Origin: Kribbella albertanoniae
GTDB lineage: Bacteria; Actinomycetota; Actinomycetes; Propionibacteriales; Kribbellaceae
Assembly: GCF_004348455.1 (NCBI RefSeq)
Contig: NZ_SMKA01000041.1
Span: forward strand, 1 to 43,042
DNA: 43,042 bases
Direction of reading: 5' to 3'
Position numbers and translations under genes: made by a program. Under the pieces are notes generated by a model, which was given only the letters and a program-made list of their open reading frames with translations, was not told the DNA's origin and ran no database searches. Shown here in pieces: positions 8,843 through 16,657 of this stretch (position 1 is its first letter; each line of letters starts with the position of its first letter).

Positions 8843-8885
8843 TCCCCCGGTTCGGGCCGCCGTACCACTAGGATCGTCACGAAAC

Positions 8886-8905
8886 GGGCCGCGCGGACGC
8901 GGCCC
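8886..8905 (+). terminator. Short GC hairpin upstream of frr
   Basis: GGGCCGCG and CGCGGCCC form a perfect 8-bp stem around CGGA in the 83-nt pyrH-frr gap. There is no U tract. It could be a processing or attenuation element. Confidence 0.35.
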
Positions 8906-8925
8906 TGAGGAAGCGAGGGAATGTC

Positions 8926-9483
8926 GTGATCGACGAAGCACTCCGCGAAGCCGAGCAGAAGATGGCGAAGGCCGTGGAGGTCGCCAAGGACGATTTCGCC
9001 GCGATCCGCACCGGCCGCGCGCACCCGTCGATGTTCTCGAACATCGTGGCCGACTACTACGGTTCCCCGACGCCCCTGCAGCAGCTGGCCGGTTTCCAGG
9101 TCCCGGACCCGCGGACCGTGCTCATCTCGCCGTACGACAAGGGCGCGATGGCCGCGATCGAGAAGGCGATCCGCGACTCCGACCTCGGCGTGAACCCCGG
9201 CAACGACGGCTCGGTCATCCGGGTCACGATGCCGCAGCTCACCGAGGACCGCCGCAAGGAGTACATCAAGGTCGCCAAGACCAAGGGCGAGGACGCCAAG
9301 ATCTCGGTGCGCAGCATCCGCCGGCACGCCAAGGACTCGATCGACAAGTCGGTCAAGGACGGCGAAGCCGGCGAGGACGAGGGCAAGAGTGCTGAGAAGC
9401 GGCTCGACGGGATGACGAAGAAGTACGTCGACTCGATCGACCAGCTGCTCAAGCACAAGGAAGCCGAACTGCTCGAGGTGTGA
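8926..9483 (+). CDS. frr: Ribosome recycling factor
   Basis: A 185-residue RRF, which with EF-G splits post-termination ribosomes. The sequence is colinear with the family: [19 protein letters not shown], the [10 protein letters not shown] region, the hinge around TPLQQLA, and the C-terminal three-helix part with [12 protein letters not shown]. The GTG start at 8926 follows GCGAGGGA. An out-of-frame ATG-TCG-TGA at 8921 overlaps this start and is too short to be a gene. The stop overlaps the cdsA start (TGATG), so cdsA is translationally coupled. Confidence 0.97.
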   Translation: MIDEALREAEQKMAKAVEVAKDDFAAIRTGRAHPSMFSNIVADYYGSPTPLQQLAGFQVPDPRTVLISPYDKGAMAAIEKAIRDSDLGVNPGNDGSVIRVTMPQLTEDRRKEYIKVAKTKGEDAKISVRSIRRHAKDSIDKSVKDGEAGEDEGKSAEKRLDGMTKKYVDSIDQLLKHKEAELLEV

Positions 9484-10346
9484 TGGGCGTCGAGAGCACG
9501 CCGCCCGCACCGAGTCCGAAACCCACGCCGGATCCGGGTCGCGCCGGGCGTAACCTGCCCGCGGCGATCGGGGTCGGCCTCGGCCTGGGTGTGGTCATCA
9601 TCGGCTCCCTGTTCTGGGAGAAGGTGCTGTTCATCTTCGTCGTGCTGGCCGCCGTCCTGGTGGCCGTGGACGAGATGATCAAGTCGCTGCGGACCGGTGG
9701 CGCGGTGATCCCGCGGGTCCCGGTCTTCGTCGGTACGGCGGCGATGCTGGTGGCCGCGTACTTCGGCGGACCGATGGCGCTGCTGGTCGCGATGGCGGGC
9801 ACGGTCCTGGCCACGCTGTTCTGGCGGATGCCGGGCGGTTCGGTCGGGTTCGTCCGGGACACCAGCGCCGGGATCTTCCTGATCGGGTACGTGCCGCTGC
9901 TCGCCGGGTTCGCGATCCTGCTGGTCCAGCCGGACGCCGACGGGCCGCTGCGCGTCCTCACCTTCTTCCTGGTGGTCGTCGCCAGCGATATCGGCGGTTA
10001 CGTGGCCGGTGTCCTGTTCGGCAAACACGCGATGGCGCCGACGATCAGCCCGAAGAAGTCCTGGGAGGGTTTCGCCGGCTCGACGCTGGCCTGTGTCGGT
10101 GCCGGTATCGCCTCGGTCGTCTTCCTGCTGGACGGGAGCTGGTGGGTCGGCGCGATCGTCGGCGCGGTGGCCGTGGTGACCGCGACCGTCGGTGACCTCG
10201 GCGAGTCGATGATCAAGCGCGATCTGGGCATCAAGGACATGTCGAACCTGCTGCCCGGTCACGGCGGTGTGATGGACCGGCTGGACTCGCTGCTGGCGAC
10301 GGCGCCCGCGGTGTGGCTGCTGCTGCATCTTCTGGTGAAGGGGTGA
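9483..10346 (+). CDS. cdsA: Phosphatidate cytidylyltransferase
   Basis: A 287-residue membrane enzyme that makes CDP-diacylglycerol from phosphatidate and CTP. After a Pro-rich cytosolic N-terminus come about eight hydrophobic segments. The C-terminal CDS signature is intact: S-x-x-K-R-x4-K-D, then LLPGHGGVMDRLD. The ATG at 9483 shares its A with the frr stop. One codon upstream, a GTG at 9480 is an alternative start. It closes the rpsB-tsf-pyrH-frr-cdsA block typical of many bacteria. Confidence 0.95.
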   Translation: MGVESTPPAPSPKPTPDPGRAGRNLPAAIGVGLGLGVVIIGSLFWEKVLFIFVVLAAVLVAVDEMIKSLRTGGAVIPRVPVFVGTAAMLVAAYFGGPMALLVAMAGTVLATLFWRMPGGSVGFVRDTSAGIFLIGYVPLLAGFAILLVQPDADGPLRVLTFFLVVVASDIGGYVAGVLFGKHAMAPTISPKKSWEGFAGSTLACVGAGIASVVFLLDGSWWVGAIVGAVAVVTATVGDLGESMIKRDLGIKDMSNLLPGHGGVMDRLDSLLATAPAVWLLLHLLVKG

Positions 10347-10350
10347 GGGC

Positions 10351-10953
10351 ATGACGATCGCACCGGACGGGCGTTCGCTGGTGGGTGAGGTGGTCCGCCT
10401 GGATCGCCTGCAGGACAACGACTATGACGAGCTCTACGCCGCGATCGGCAACGAGCAGGTGTACGCCGGCGGCTTCGGTGGCGGTGTCGCGCCGAAGAGT
10501 GCAGCTGAGATGCGGGAGTCCTGGATCCCCGCCGCGGCCAAGCGGTTCGCGTACGGCGTCCGGTTGGTTGCCGATAGCCCCCTTGGCGCGGCGGGCACTC
10601 TGATCGGGACGTCGAGTCTCGGCGATGTCGACGTACCGAACGAGCGGATCCATCTCGGCTGGACGGGCTACGCCCCCTCGGTGTGGGGGACTGCCGTCAA
10701 CCCGGCGGCCAAGCTGCTGCTGATGAAGCACGCCTTCGAGGACTGCGGATTCGGTCGTCTGAAGATTCAGACCGGCTTGAAGAACACTCATTCCCAGGCC
10801 GCGATCGCCAAGCTCGGTGCGACCCGCGAAGGCGTCCTTCGTCGGCACATGGCGCAGGCCGACGGATCGTGGCGCGACACCGTGGTCTTCTCGATCCTGG
10901 CCGACGAGTGGCCCGAGGTGCGCAAACGCCTCGAGGAGCGGATCAACCGTTAG
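10351..10953 (+). CDS. GNAT family N-acetyltransferase (RimJ/RimL-like)
   Basis: A 200-residue Acetyltransf_3-type GNAT. The order of elements matches RimJ/RimL relatives: LVGEVVRLDRL at the start, GTLIGTSSLGDVD, HLGWTGYAPSVWGT, LLLMKHAFEDCGFGRLKIQT, then NTHSQAAIAKLGATREGVLRRH. The last stretch holds the conserved Asn and Gly-Ala that bind acetyl-CoA. The acceptor is unknown. It begins 4 nt after cdsA, so it is probably expressed from that operon. It ends 11 nt inside the convergent LLM oxidoreductase gene. Confidence 0.88.
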   Translation: MTIAPDGRSLVGEVVRLDRLQDNDYDELYAAIGNEQVYAGGFGGGVAPKSAAEMRESWIPAAAKRFAYGVRLVADSPLGAAGTLIGTSSLGDVDVPNERIHLGWTGYAPSVWGTAVNPAAKLLLMKHAFEDCGFGRLKIQTGLKNTHSQAAIAKLGATREGVLRRHMAQADGSWRDTVVFSILADEWPEVRKRLEERINR

Positions 10954-11935
10954 TCAGCTCCGCGAGCGCGGTGTACGAGGCGACGAGGTCACCACGGTCG
11001 TACGTGTTCGTGGTGACCAGGACCTCGTCCGCGCCAGTACGCCGTACCAGCCCGCCGAGCGCGGTGTCGACCTCAGCCGGCGTCCCGTAGATCTGCCCGG
11101 TCAACGCGTTGTCGAAGAGTTCCCGTTCCTTCGCCGTCATCTCGGCCGGGGGAGCGGACTCCAGCGGCGGAAACACCCCGCGCGTCCGCGTGTACGCAGT
11201 CGCCCATGCCTCCGGTAGCAACAGCTCCCTGGCCTGCTCAGTCGTCGGCGCAACCGCGGCGGTCGCAGCCAGTACGACGTATGGTCGCGAAGCCGAGGTG
11301 GATGGGCGGAACTCGGCGCGGTAGCGCTCAACCAGCTGCACCAGCTCTGCCTCGCCCTTCACGCCCGCGATCACCAAGGGGAGCCCGAACGACGCGGCCA
11401 GCGCGGCGCCCTCACCGATCGCCAGAATGAACGCCGGGATGCGCAGACCCTCGCCAGGACGGGCGTGTACCTGTGGATGGGCCTGCTGAGTGCCATCGAA
11501 GTACCCGAGGAGTTCCTTGAGCTGGACTGCGAAGTCCTCAGCCGCGTCCTTCTCGACGCCCAGTGCGCGACGGATGCCGTTGGTGAAGCCGACCGAGCGC
11601 CCGAGGCCCATGTCGATCCGGCCCGGGTACAGCGACTCCAGGACGCCGAACTGCTCCGCCACTACCAGCGGCTGATGGTTCGGCAGCATCACGCCACCGG
11701 TACCGACCCGGATCGTGTCAGTGCGCGCTGCCACGGCCGCAGCCAGCACCGTAGGGGCGGATCCGATCACTCCAGGCACGCTGTGGTGCTCAGACACCCA
11801 GAAACGCTTGTAGCCGAGCTTCTCGACCTCCTGCGCCAGGTCGACGGTCGCGCGCAGCGTCTCGGCCTCCGACTCGCCAGCACGCCGCCGCGACCGGTCC
11901 AGAACCGACAGCGGCACCCCTGACAACAAGCCCAT
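10943..11935 (-). CDS. LLM class flavin-dependent oxidoreductase (MsnO8-like)
   Basis: A 330-residue luciferase-like (beta/alpha)8 oxidoreductase. N-terminal PLSVLDRSRRRAGES is typical of the MsnO8/YhbW branch. KRFWVSEHHSVPGV is the LLM WxxEHH signature, and IRVGTGGVMLPNHQPL and GRIDMGLGRSVG are flavin/phosphate-binding regions. Substrate is unknown. The gene lies downstream of, and on the same strand as, the MarR regulator (28-nt gap), so the two probably form an operon under MarR control. It overlaps the convergent GNAT gene by 11 nt. Confidence 0.9.
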   Translation of the reverse strand: MGLLSGVPLSVLDRSRRRAGESEAETLRATVDLAQEVEKLGYKRFWVSEHHSVPGVIGSAPTVLAAAVAARTDTIRVGTGGVMLPNHQPLVVAEQFGVLESLYPGRIDMGLGRSVGFTNGIRRALGVEKDAAEDFAVQLKELLGYFDGTQQAHPQVHARPGEGLRIPAFILAIGEGAALAASFGLPLVIAGVKGEAELVQLVERYRAEFRPSTSASRPYVVLAATAAVAPTTEQARELLLPEAWATAYTRTRGVFPPLESAPPAEMTAKERELFDNALTGQIYGTPAEVDTALGGLVRRTGADEVLVTTNTYDRGDLVASYTALAELTNG

Positions 11936-11963
11936 ACTCGGAGCAACCGCGGCCCCGGACGGC

Positions 11964-12368
11964 TCATTCCCCGAGCAGCAGCCGCAGGTCCGCCCGGAAC
12001 CGATCGCCGTCGCGGAGCGGCGCCAGGAACTCGCGTTCGAGCTCGTGCCGAACCCGCTCGGCTGACTCGAACGTGCGCTCGCCCGCGGTCGTCAGTACGA
12101 CGACGTTGCGGCGGCGATCCTCCGCGCTGCGCCGGCGCTCGACCAGCCCGCGCTCCTCGAGACCGTCGATCAGGTCGCCGATCGACGTCCGGTCCACCCG
12201 GAGCCGCGCGGCGACCTCCAGTTGCGACAGCGGCTCTCCGGACGCGATCGCGGACAACACGGCCAGGTCGCGGCCGTTCAGCCCGTGCGGCGCCAGCGCC
12301 TCGGTCTGCGCCTCGGTCAGGCGCGCCAGAACGTGTTTGAGCAGATATCCCAGCCGATCGGACGCCAT
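11964..12368 (-). CDS. MarR family transcriptional regulator
   Basis: A 134-residue winged-helix regulator: ALAPHGLNGRDLAVLSAIA, then LSQLEVAARLRVDRTSIGDLIDGLEERGLVERRRS (recognition helix) and EDRRRNVVVLTTAG (wing). I prefer the ATG at 12368 because TAGATT stands exactly 7 nt upstream, the leaderless pattern; an in-frame ATG at 12413 lies inside the presumed operator and would add 15 atypical residues. It is divergent from an LLM oxidoreductase and co-directional with another, so it probably controls both in response to a small molecule. Confidence 0.88.
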   Translation of the reverse strand: MASDRLGYLLKHVLARLTEAQTEALAPHGLNGRDLAVLSAIASGEPLSQLEVAARLRVDRTSIGDLIDGLEERGLVERRRSAEDRRRNVVVLTTAGERTFESAERVRHELEREFLAPLRDGDRFRADLRLLLGE

Positions 12369-12375
12369 GCGTTCG

Positions 12376-12381
12376 AATCTA
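12376..12381 (-). promoter_or_regulatory. Leaderless -10 box of the MarR gene
   Basis: TAGATT on the minus strand is followed by 7 nt and then the ATG at 12368, the spacing typical of leaderless actinobacterial mRNAs. No Shine-Dalgarno sequence is present. Confidence 0.55.
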
Positions 12382-12390
12382 CCGGGGAAC

Positions 12391-12429
12391 TGATCGTCAG
12401 GAGGGCTGATCATCAGCTAGTCTGATGAT
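12391..12429. promoter_or_regulatory. Candidate MarR operator: repeated TGATCRTCAG half-sites
   Basis: Two direct copies, TGATCGTCAG (12391-12400) and TGATCATCAG (12407-12416), are 16 bp apart. The second forms a perfect inverted repeat with CTGATGAT (ATCATCAG, 5-bp spacer, CTGATGAT; 12409-12429). The inverted repeat straddles the -10 box of the rightward gene and the array lies upstream of the leftward one, as expected for autorepression plus control of the divergent gene. Confidence 0.65.
12418..12423 (+). promoter_or_regulatory. Leaderless -10 box of the rightward LLM oxidoreductase gene
   Basis: TAGTCT lies exactly 7 nt before the ATG at 12431 and inside the inverted repeat. It decides between the two possible starts at 12425 and 12431. 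Confidence 0.55.
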
Positions 12430-12430
12430 T

Positions 12431-13330
12431 ATGGAACCGACCTTCGGTCTGAAGACCACCCCGATGCATGTCCCGTACGCCGACATCCAGCGCGTCTGGC
12501 GGGACGCCGACGAGGCCCCGCAGTTCCGCGATGCGTGGTTGTGGGACCACTTCCTGCCGTTGGCCGGCCCAAAAGGTGGTGACGTGCTGGAGGGTTGGAC
12601 GCTGCTCGCGGCGCTCGCCGCCCAGACGAGCCGGCTCCGGCTCGGTCTGCTGGTCACCAGTAACCGGATCCGGCCGCCCGCCGTACTGGGCAAGATCGCC
12701 AGCACGCTCGACGTCATCTCCGGCGGCCGCCTCGTGATGGGCCTCGGCGTGGGCGGCACCCGGCAGCCGGATGGGGCCGGGGGCCTTCCCGGTCCGAATC
12801 CCGCCGCCGCGGAGTATGCGGCGTACGGGTTGAGCCTCGTGTCACCGGGGGAAGGCGTCGATCGGCTGCGGGAGACGATCGAGATCCTGCGGGCGATGTG
12901 GACGAAGGAGGTCTTCGACTTCCACGGTCGCTACTACACGCTCGAGCAGACCTGGAACGCGCCGAAGCCGATCCAGCGTCCGGGGCCGCCGCTGCTGATC
13001 GGCGGCTGGGGAAACCGGATGATGCGGCTGATCGCGGAGTGCGCCGATATCTGGAACATCAGCGGCCCGCCGCACAATGACCTCAATTTCCTGGCCGACC
13101 GGATCCGGCGGCTCGACGCCGAGTGTGCGGCGATCGGCCGGGATCCGGCTTCGATCAGCCGGTCACTGCAGCAGATCGTCTCGTACGACGATCCGTCCTC
13201 GACGCGGGCGATCGTGCGTGGAGCTGTCGACCTGGGGTTCGATCACATCGTGCTGTCGCTGCCCCGGCCGTACCCGGAGCGGGCGGTCCAGTGGCTGGTC
13301 CGGGAGATCATCGAGCCGACCGTCGGGTGA
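12431..13330 (+). CDS. LLM class flavin/F420-dependent oxidoreductase
   Basis: About 299 residues. The luciferase-like fold shows WDHFLPLAGP near the N-terminus, RLRLGLLVTSNRIRPPAVLGKIASTLDVISGGRLVMGLGVGG (residues about 70-115) and RPGPPLLIGGWGNRMMRLIAECADIWN, the pattern of F420- or FMN-dependent LLM enzymes. FHGRYYTLEQTWNAPKPIQ is the usual lid region. Cofactor and substrate cannot be told apart from sequence. It is divergent from the MarR gene across a shared operator. The upstream in-frame ATG at 12425 is less likely because the TANNNT box fits 12431. Confidence 0.9.
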   Translation: MEPTFGLKTTPMHVPYADIQRVWRDADEAPQFRDAWLWDHFLPLAGPKGGDVLEGWTLLAALAAQTSRLRLGLLVTSNRIRPPAVLGKIASTLDVISGGRLVMGLGVGGTRQPDGAGGLPGPNPAAAEYAAYGLSLVSPGEGVDRLRETIEILRAMWTKEVFDFHGRYYTLEQTWNAPKPIQRPGPPLLIGGWGNRMMRLIAECADIWNISGPPHNDLNFLADRIRRLDAECAAIGRDPASISRSLQQIVSYDDPSSTRAIVRGAVDLGFDHIVLSLPRPYPERAVQWLVREIIEPTVG

Positions 13331-13438
13331 CTCTTCGAGCAACATCGAAAAGTTCTGATCCTTTTCTGGAGCCTGCCGAACGCTCGCTGCAGGCCGCTGA
13401 CCTGCGGAAACACCGCCGTGTGAGTATCTGACGGTTGT

Positions 13439-13466
13439 GTGACGATTCTGGGCAGGGGTTTACATT
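13439..13466 (+). promoter_or_regulatory. Candidate promoter of the secreted C39-like gene
   Basis: GTGACG (13439-13444) and TACATT (13461-13466) are separated by 16 bp, giving a leader of about 65 nt. GAGGGAG precedes the start at 13539. Confidence 0.4.
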
Positions 13467-13538
13467 CGCGCCGAAGTCGAATGCACTCAGTGCTGGAGCG
13501 ACCACCCCGGGTCACTCCGTGAGGCTGAGGGAGTTGAC

Positions 13539-14222
13539 ATGAGACACACCCCGCCGAAAATCAAGGCCGCACTCTGCGGTCTGGCCCTGGTCGCCGCAAC
13601 CGCACTGCCGATGGCGTCCGCCCCCGCCATCGCCGGTCCCGCGCCGGCCATCTCGGCCGAAGCCGTCGCAGCGGCCAAGCCCGTCCCCAAGCTGGGCTAC
13701 AGCACCCAGGTGCTCAAGACGCTGAACATCCAGTTCCAGTACCAGCAGACCGGCTACTGGTGCGGCCCGGCCGCGACCCGGATCGCGCTCTCGGCCAAGA
13801 CGTCGAATCTGCCCAGCCAGCAGCAGCTGGCCAATGAGCTGCCCACGGACCAGAACGGGACCGACTGGATCGGTCAGGTCACCCGGGTACTCAACAACCG
13901 CCTCGGCACCTCCTACTACGAGACCAAGGAGATGCCGAACGACCCGCCCACCCAGGCGCAGCGCAACCTGCTCTGGCAGGACATCACCTACGACATCGAC
14001 CGCGGCTGGGCCCTGGTCGCGAACATCGTTGCCCCGGCCAACAACCACCCGCCGGGCTACCCGAACTACACGATCTGGCACTACTTCACCGTGATCGGGT
14101 ACGACTCGAGCGACTCGACGGTGCTGATCGCCGACCCGGCCGGCTTCAACCCGAACGCGACGTACTGGCTGACCTTCAACCAGCTCGCGACCCTGATCCC
14201 CCCGAAGGGCTACTCAGCCTGA
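13539..14222 (+). CDS. Secreted C39-like (papain-fold) cysteine peptidase domain protein
   Basis: A 227-residue exported protein. A basic N-terminus and hydrophobic core (ALCGLALVAATALPMASA) end in an AxA-type cleavage region near residue 32. The rest matches the Peptidase_C39_2 fold with the triad Cys75 (YWCGPAAT), His181 (IWHYFTVIGY) and Asp199 (IADPAG). No ABC transporter or GG-leader peptide is nearby, so it is a stand-alone extracellular enzyme rather than a bacteriocin exporter domain. The target is unknown. It overlaps the convergent dehydrogenase by 13 nt. Confidence 0.82.
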   Translation: MRHTPPKIKAALCGLALVAATALPMASAPAIAGPAPAISAEAVAAAKPVPKLGYSTQVLKTLNIQFQYQQTGYWCGPAATRIALSAKTSNLPSQQQLANELPTDQNGTDWIGQVTRVLNNRLGTSYYETKEMPNDPPTQAQRNLLWQDITYDIDRGWALVANIVAPANNHPPGYPNYTIWHYFTVIGYDSSDSTVLIADPAGFNPNATYWLTFNQLATLIPPKGYSA

Positions 14223-15153
14223 GCTAGTTCCCTGAGGATCGCTTCCACGTGCTCAAGGCGCAGGTCGCGGACCTCACGCAGGCTGAACGCACCACCACGA
14301 TGCGGGCTGAGGACAACGTTCGGCAGCTCGTGGAACGGGTACGTCGATGCGGTGACTCCGGTCACCGCATCGGCCGACCTGGCCTCCTCCCACCAGACGT
14401 CCAGGCCGGCAGCGACCCCGCCGGCACGCAGCCGCTCGTACAGGGCGCGTTCGTCGACCACGGTCGCGCGGGCGACGTTCACCAGCACACTGGGCTCAGG
14501 CAGTTGCGCAATGAGGCCCGCACCGAACAGACCGTCCGTCGCAGGCGAGCCAGGAATAGCCAGTGCGACGACGCGCGCCTGGCTGACCAGCTGAGGCAGC
14601 TCGGAACGAGGGTGGATGCGGATGTCGCCGTCCACACCGCTTTGCTCGGTCGAACGCACCACGTGGACCCGCATACCGAGTCCGTTCAACGCACGGGCGA
14701 TCCGGCGGCCCACTTCGCCGTACCCGATCACCAAAGCTGGATGCTCGCCCAGAATCATCGTCGGGTTCGGTGGCACGTAGCGGGCGGTCCAGTCGCCGGT
14801 GCGCATCCCCTGGTCGGCAGGTACGATGGCGCGGGCCGCAGCCAACACCAGTGCCACCGCAAGCTCAGCTGTCGGCCCCGCGCTGTGGTGCACGGTTCGC
14901 AGTTGCACCTGTGGGAACTGCTCCAGCAGATCGCGCACCTCTTGCCGGACTCCGGCGAACGGGACGATCAGCGTCCGCAATCGCGGGCTGGCGGCAACCA
15001 GTTCGCGGGTGGGGGAGCGGGCGACCAGTACGTCGACGCGGCGTCTGCAGGCGGTGTGCCGTCGGTGAAACGCCAGCCGGGGTGGCGCTCGGTCAGGCGT
15101 TCGGTGGCTTCGTCCTCGAGGACGCCCACACCGTGGACCCAGAAGTGCGTCAT
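14210..15153 (-). pseudogene. D-2-hydroxyacid dehydrogenase, frameshifted near codon 38
   Basis: The NAD-binding part is clear: VIGYGEVGRRIARALNGLGM (Rossmann GxGxxG), VNVARATVVDE with the catalytic Arg, and LSPHRGGAF with the catalytic His. This frame opens at 14980 with no proper N-terminus. The missing N-terminus is encoded in another frame from ATG 15153 (MTHFWVHGVGVLEDEATERL). The frames join near 15040-15050 if one base is restored, for example a second G before CGTCGAC, reading GVDVLVARSPTREL. The whole span is 944 nt; with one base restored it is 314 codons plus a stop, normal family length. This is either a sequencing indel or a true inactivation. TACATT lies 8 nt before ATG 15153. 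Confidence 0.8.
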
Positions 15154-15161
15154 GGGAGGGA

Positions 15162-15171
15162 AATGTAGTTT
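15162..15171. promoter_or_regulatory. Overlapping back-to-back -10 boxes of two divergent genes
   Basis: On the minus strand TACATT (15167-15162) serves the dehydrogenase start at 15153. On the plus strand TAGTTT (15166-15171) lies 6 nt before GTG 15178. The hexamers share the TA step, and only 24 nt separate the two start codons. Confidence 0.5.
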
Positions 15172-15177
15172 AAGGAG

Positions 15178-15468
15178 GTGAGCAGAGCGCCGCGGTTGGA
15201 GATCGAGTACTGCACGCAGTGCCGGTGGTTGATGCGGGCGGCTTGGACCGCGCAGGAGTTGTTGACGACGTTCCCCAAGGAGCTGGGGGAGGTGGCGCTG
15301 GTGCCGTCCACCGGTGGGATCTTCGACATCTCGCTGGACGGGGAGCTGCTGTGGTCGCGGAAGGCCGAGGGTGGGTTCGCCGAGATCCCGCTGCTGAAGC
15401 AGATGGTGCGCGACCGGATCGCCCCGGATCGCCAGCTCGGTCACTCGGACCGCAAGGCCGCGGAGTGA
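15178..15468 (+). CDS. SelT/SelW/SelH-like (Rdx) thioredoxin-fold protein
   Basis: A 96-residue protein with the Rdx-family arrangement: strand, then CTQC (CxxC where selenoprotein W has CxxU), WLMRAAWTAQELLTTF, then STGGIFDISLDGELLWSRKAEGGFAEIPLLKQMVRD. The family is thioredoxin-like and presumed to be redox active. Here both redox positions are Cys and no SECIS is needed. The start is uncertain: AAGGAG directly abuts GTG 15178, too close for a Shine-Dalgarno site, while TAGTTT 6 nt upstream supports a leaderless GTG start. Confidence 0.87.
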   Translation: MSRAPRLEIEYCTQCRWLMRAAWTAQELLTTFPKELGEVALVPSTGGIFDISLDGELLWSRKAEGGFAEIPLLKQMVRDRIAPDRQLGHSDRKAAE

Positions 15469-15532
15469 TCCGTAGCACGTCGTGGATGTGAATTTGTGAA
15501 TGGTTGGGCCCGCAGGCGACAATGGGTCGGTT

Positions 15533-16651
15533 ATGACTACCTCCCTGCCTCTCGTTTTCGATGAGCCGCGCCGTGCCAAGAAGCCGCCGCGGCACTTGGC
15601 CGACCTGTCCGGGGAGGAGCGCCGCGAGGCGGTCGCCGCGCTGGGGGAGCCCGCTTTCCGGGCCAAGCAGCTGTCGAACCACTACTTCTCCCGGCTGACG
15701 TCCGACCCGGCCGAGATGACCGATCTGCCGGCCGCGACCCGCGACAAGCTCGTGGCCGACCTGATGCCGCCGTTGCTGACCAAGGTCCGCGACATGGAGT
15801 GCGACAACGGGACCACGCGCAAGACCCTGTGGAAGCTGCTGGACGGTTCGCTGGTCGAGTCCGTGCTGATGCGCTACACGGACCGCACCACGATGTGCGT
15901 CTCGTCGCAGGCCGGTTGCGGGATGGCGTGCCCGTTCTGTGCGACCGGTCAGGCCGGCCTGACCCGGAACATGAGCACCGCGGAGATCGTCGAGCAGGTC
16001 GTCGACGGCGCCCGCGCACTGGCCCGCGGTGAGATCGCCGGCGGCCCGGGGCGGGTCAGCAACATCGTCTTCATGGGCATGGGCGAGCCGATGGCCAACT
16101 ACAAGGCCGTCATCGGTGCTGTCCGCCGCTTCACCGACCCGTCGCCGGAGGGCCTCGGTATCTCCGCGCGCGGCGTGACGGTCTCGACCGTCGGCCTGGT
16201 GCCGCGGATCAATCAGCTCGCCGGCGAGGGCATCCCGGTCACGCTCGCGCTGTCGCTGCACGCGCCGGACGACGAGCTGCGCGACGAGCTGGTCCCGATC
16301 AACAACCGCTGGAAGGTCGACGAGGTCCTCGACGCCGCCTGGGGCTACGCCGAGAAGACCAAGCGTCGGGTCTCCATCGAGTACGCGATGATCCGCGACA
16401 TCAACGACCACGCCTGGCGCGCCGACCTGCTCGCCGAGAAGCTCCGCGCCCGCGGCGACTGGGGCTGGGTGCACGTCAACCTGATCCCGCTGAACCCGAC
16501 CCCCGGCTCCAAGTGGACCGCCTCCGACCCCGCCGACGAGCGCGAGTTCGTCCGCCGCCTCCAGGCCGGCGGCATCTCCACCACCGTCCGCGACACCCGC
16601 GGCCAGGAGATCGACGGCGCCTGCGGCCAGCTCGCCGCCGCCAGCAAGTAA
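15533..16651 (+). CDS. rlmN: 23S rRNA (adenine2503-C2)-methyltransferase (dual-specificity RlmN)
   Basis: A 372-residue radical SAM enzyme that methylates A2503 of 23S rRNA and some tRNAs. It has the [4Fe-4S] motif C129-x3-C133-x2-C136 (CGMACPFC) and the two mechanistic cysteines, Cys122 (MCVSSQ) and Cys364 near the C-terminus (GACGQ). Other RlmN motifs are FMGMGEP and [10 protein letters not shown]. Cfr cannot be excluded by motif alone, but the sequence is colinear with actinobacterial RlmN. The start at 15533 (MTTSLPLVF) is preferred over an in-frame ATG at 15500. The DivIVA-repeat gene follows after only 6 nt. Confidence 0.96.
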   Translation: MTTSLPLVFDEPRRAKKPPRHLADLSGEERREAVAALGEPAFRAKQLSNHYFSRLTSDPAEMTDLPAATRDKLVADLMPPLLTKVRDMECDNGTTRKTLWKLLDGSLVESVLMRYTDRTTMCVSSQAGCGMACPFCATGQAGLTRNMSTAEIVEQVVDGARALARGEIAGGPGRVSNIVFMGMGEPMANYKAVIGAVRRFTDPSPEGLGISARGVTVSTVGLVPRINQLAGEGIPVTLALSLHAPDDELRDELVPINNRWKVDEVLDAAWGYAEKTKRRVSIEYAMIRDINDHAWRADLLAEKLRARGDWGWVHVNLIPLNPTPGSKWTASDPADEREFVRRLQAGGISTTVRDTRGQEIDGACGQLAAASK

Positions 16652-16657
16652 GGCCCG

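Noticed and set aside
8921..8929. ATG-TCG-TGA mini-ORF overlapping the frr start
   Set aside because: Two codons only; most likely chance next to the GTG start, though re-initiation cannot be excluded.
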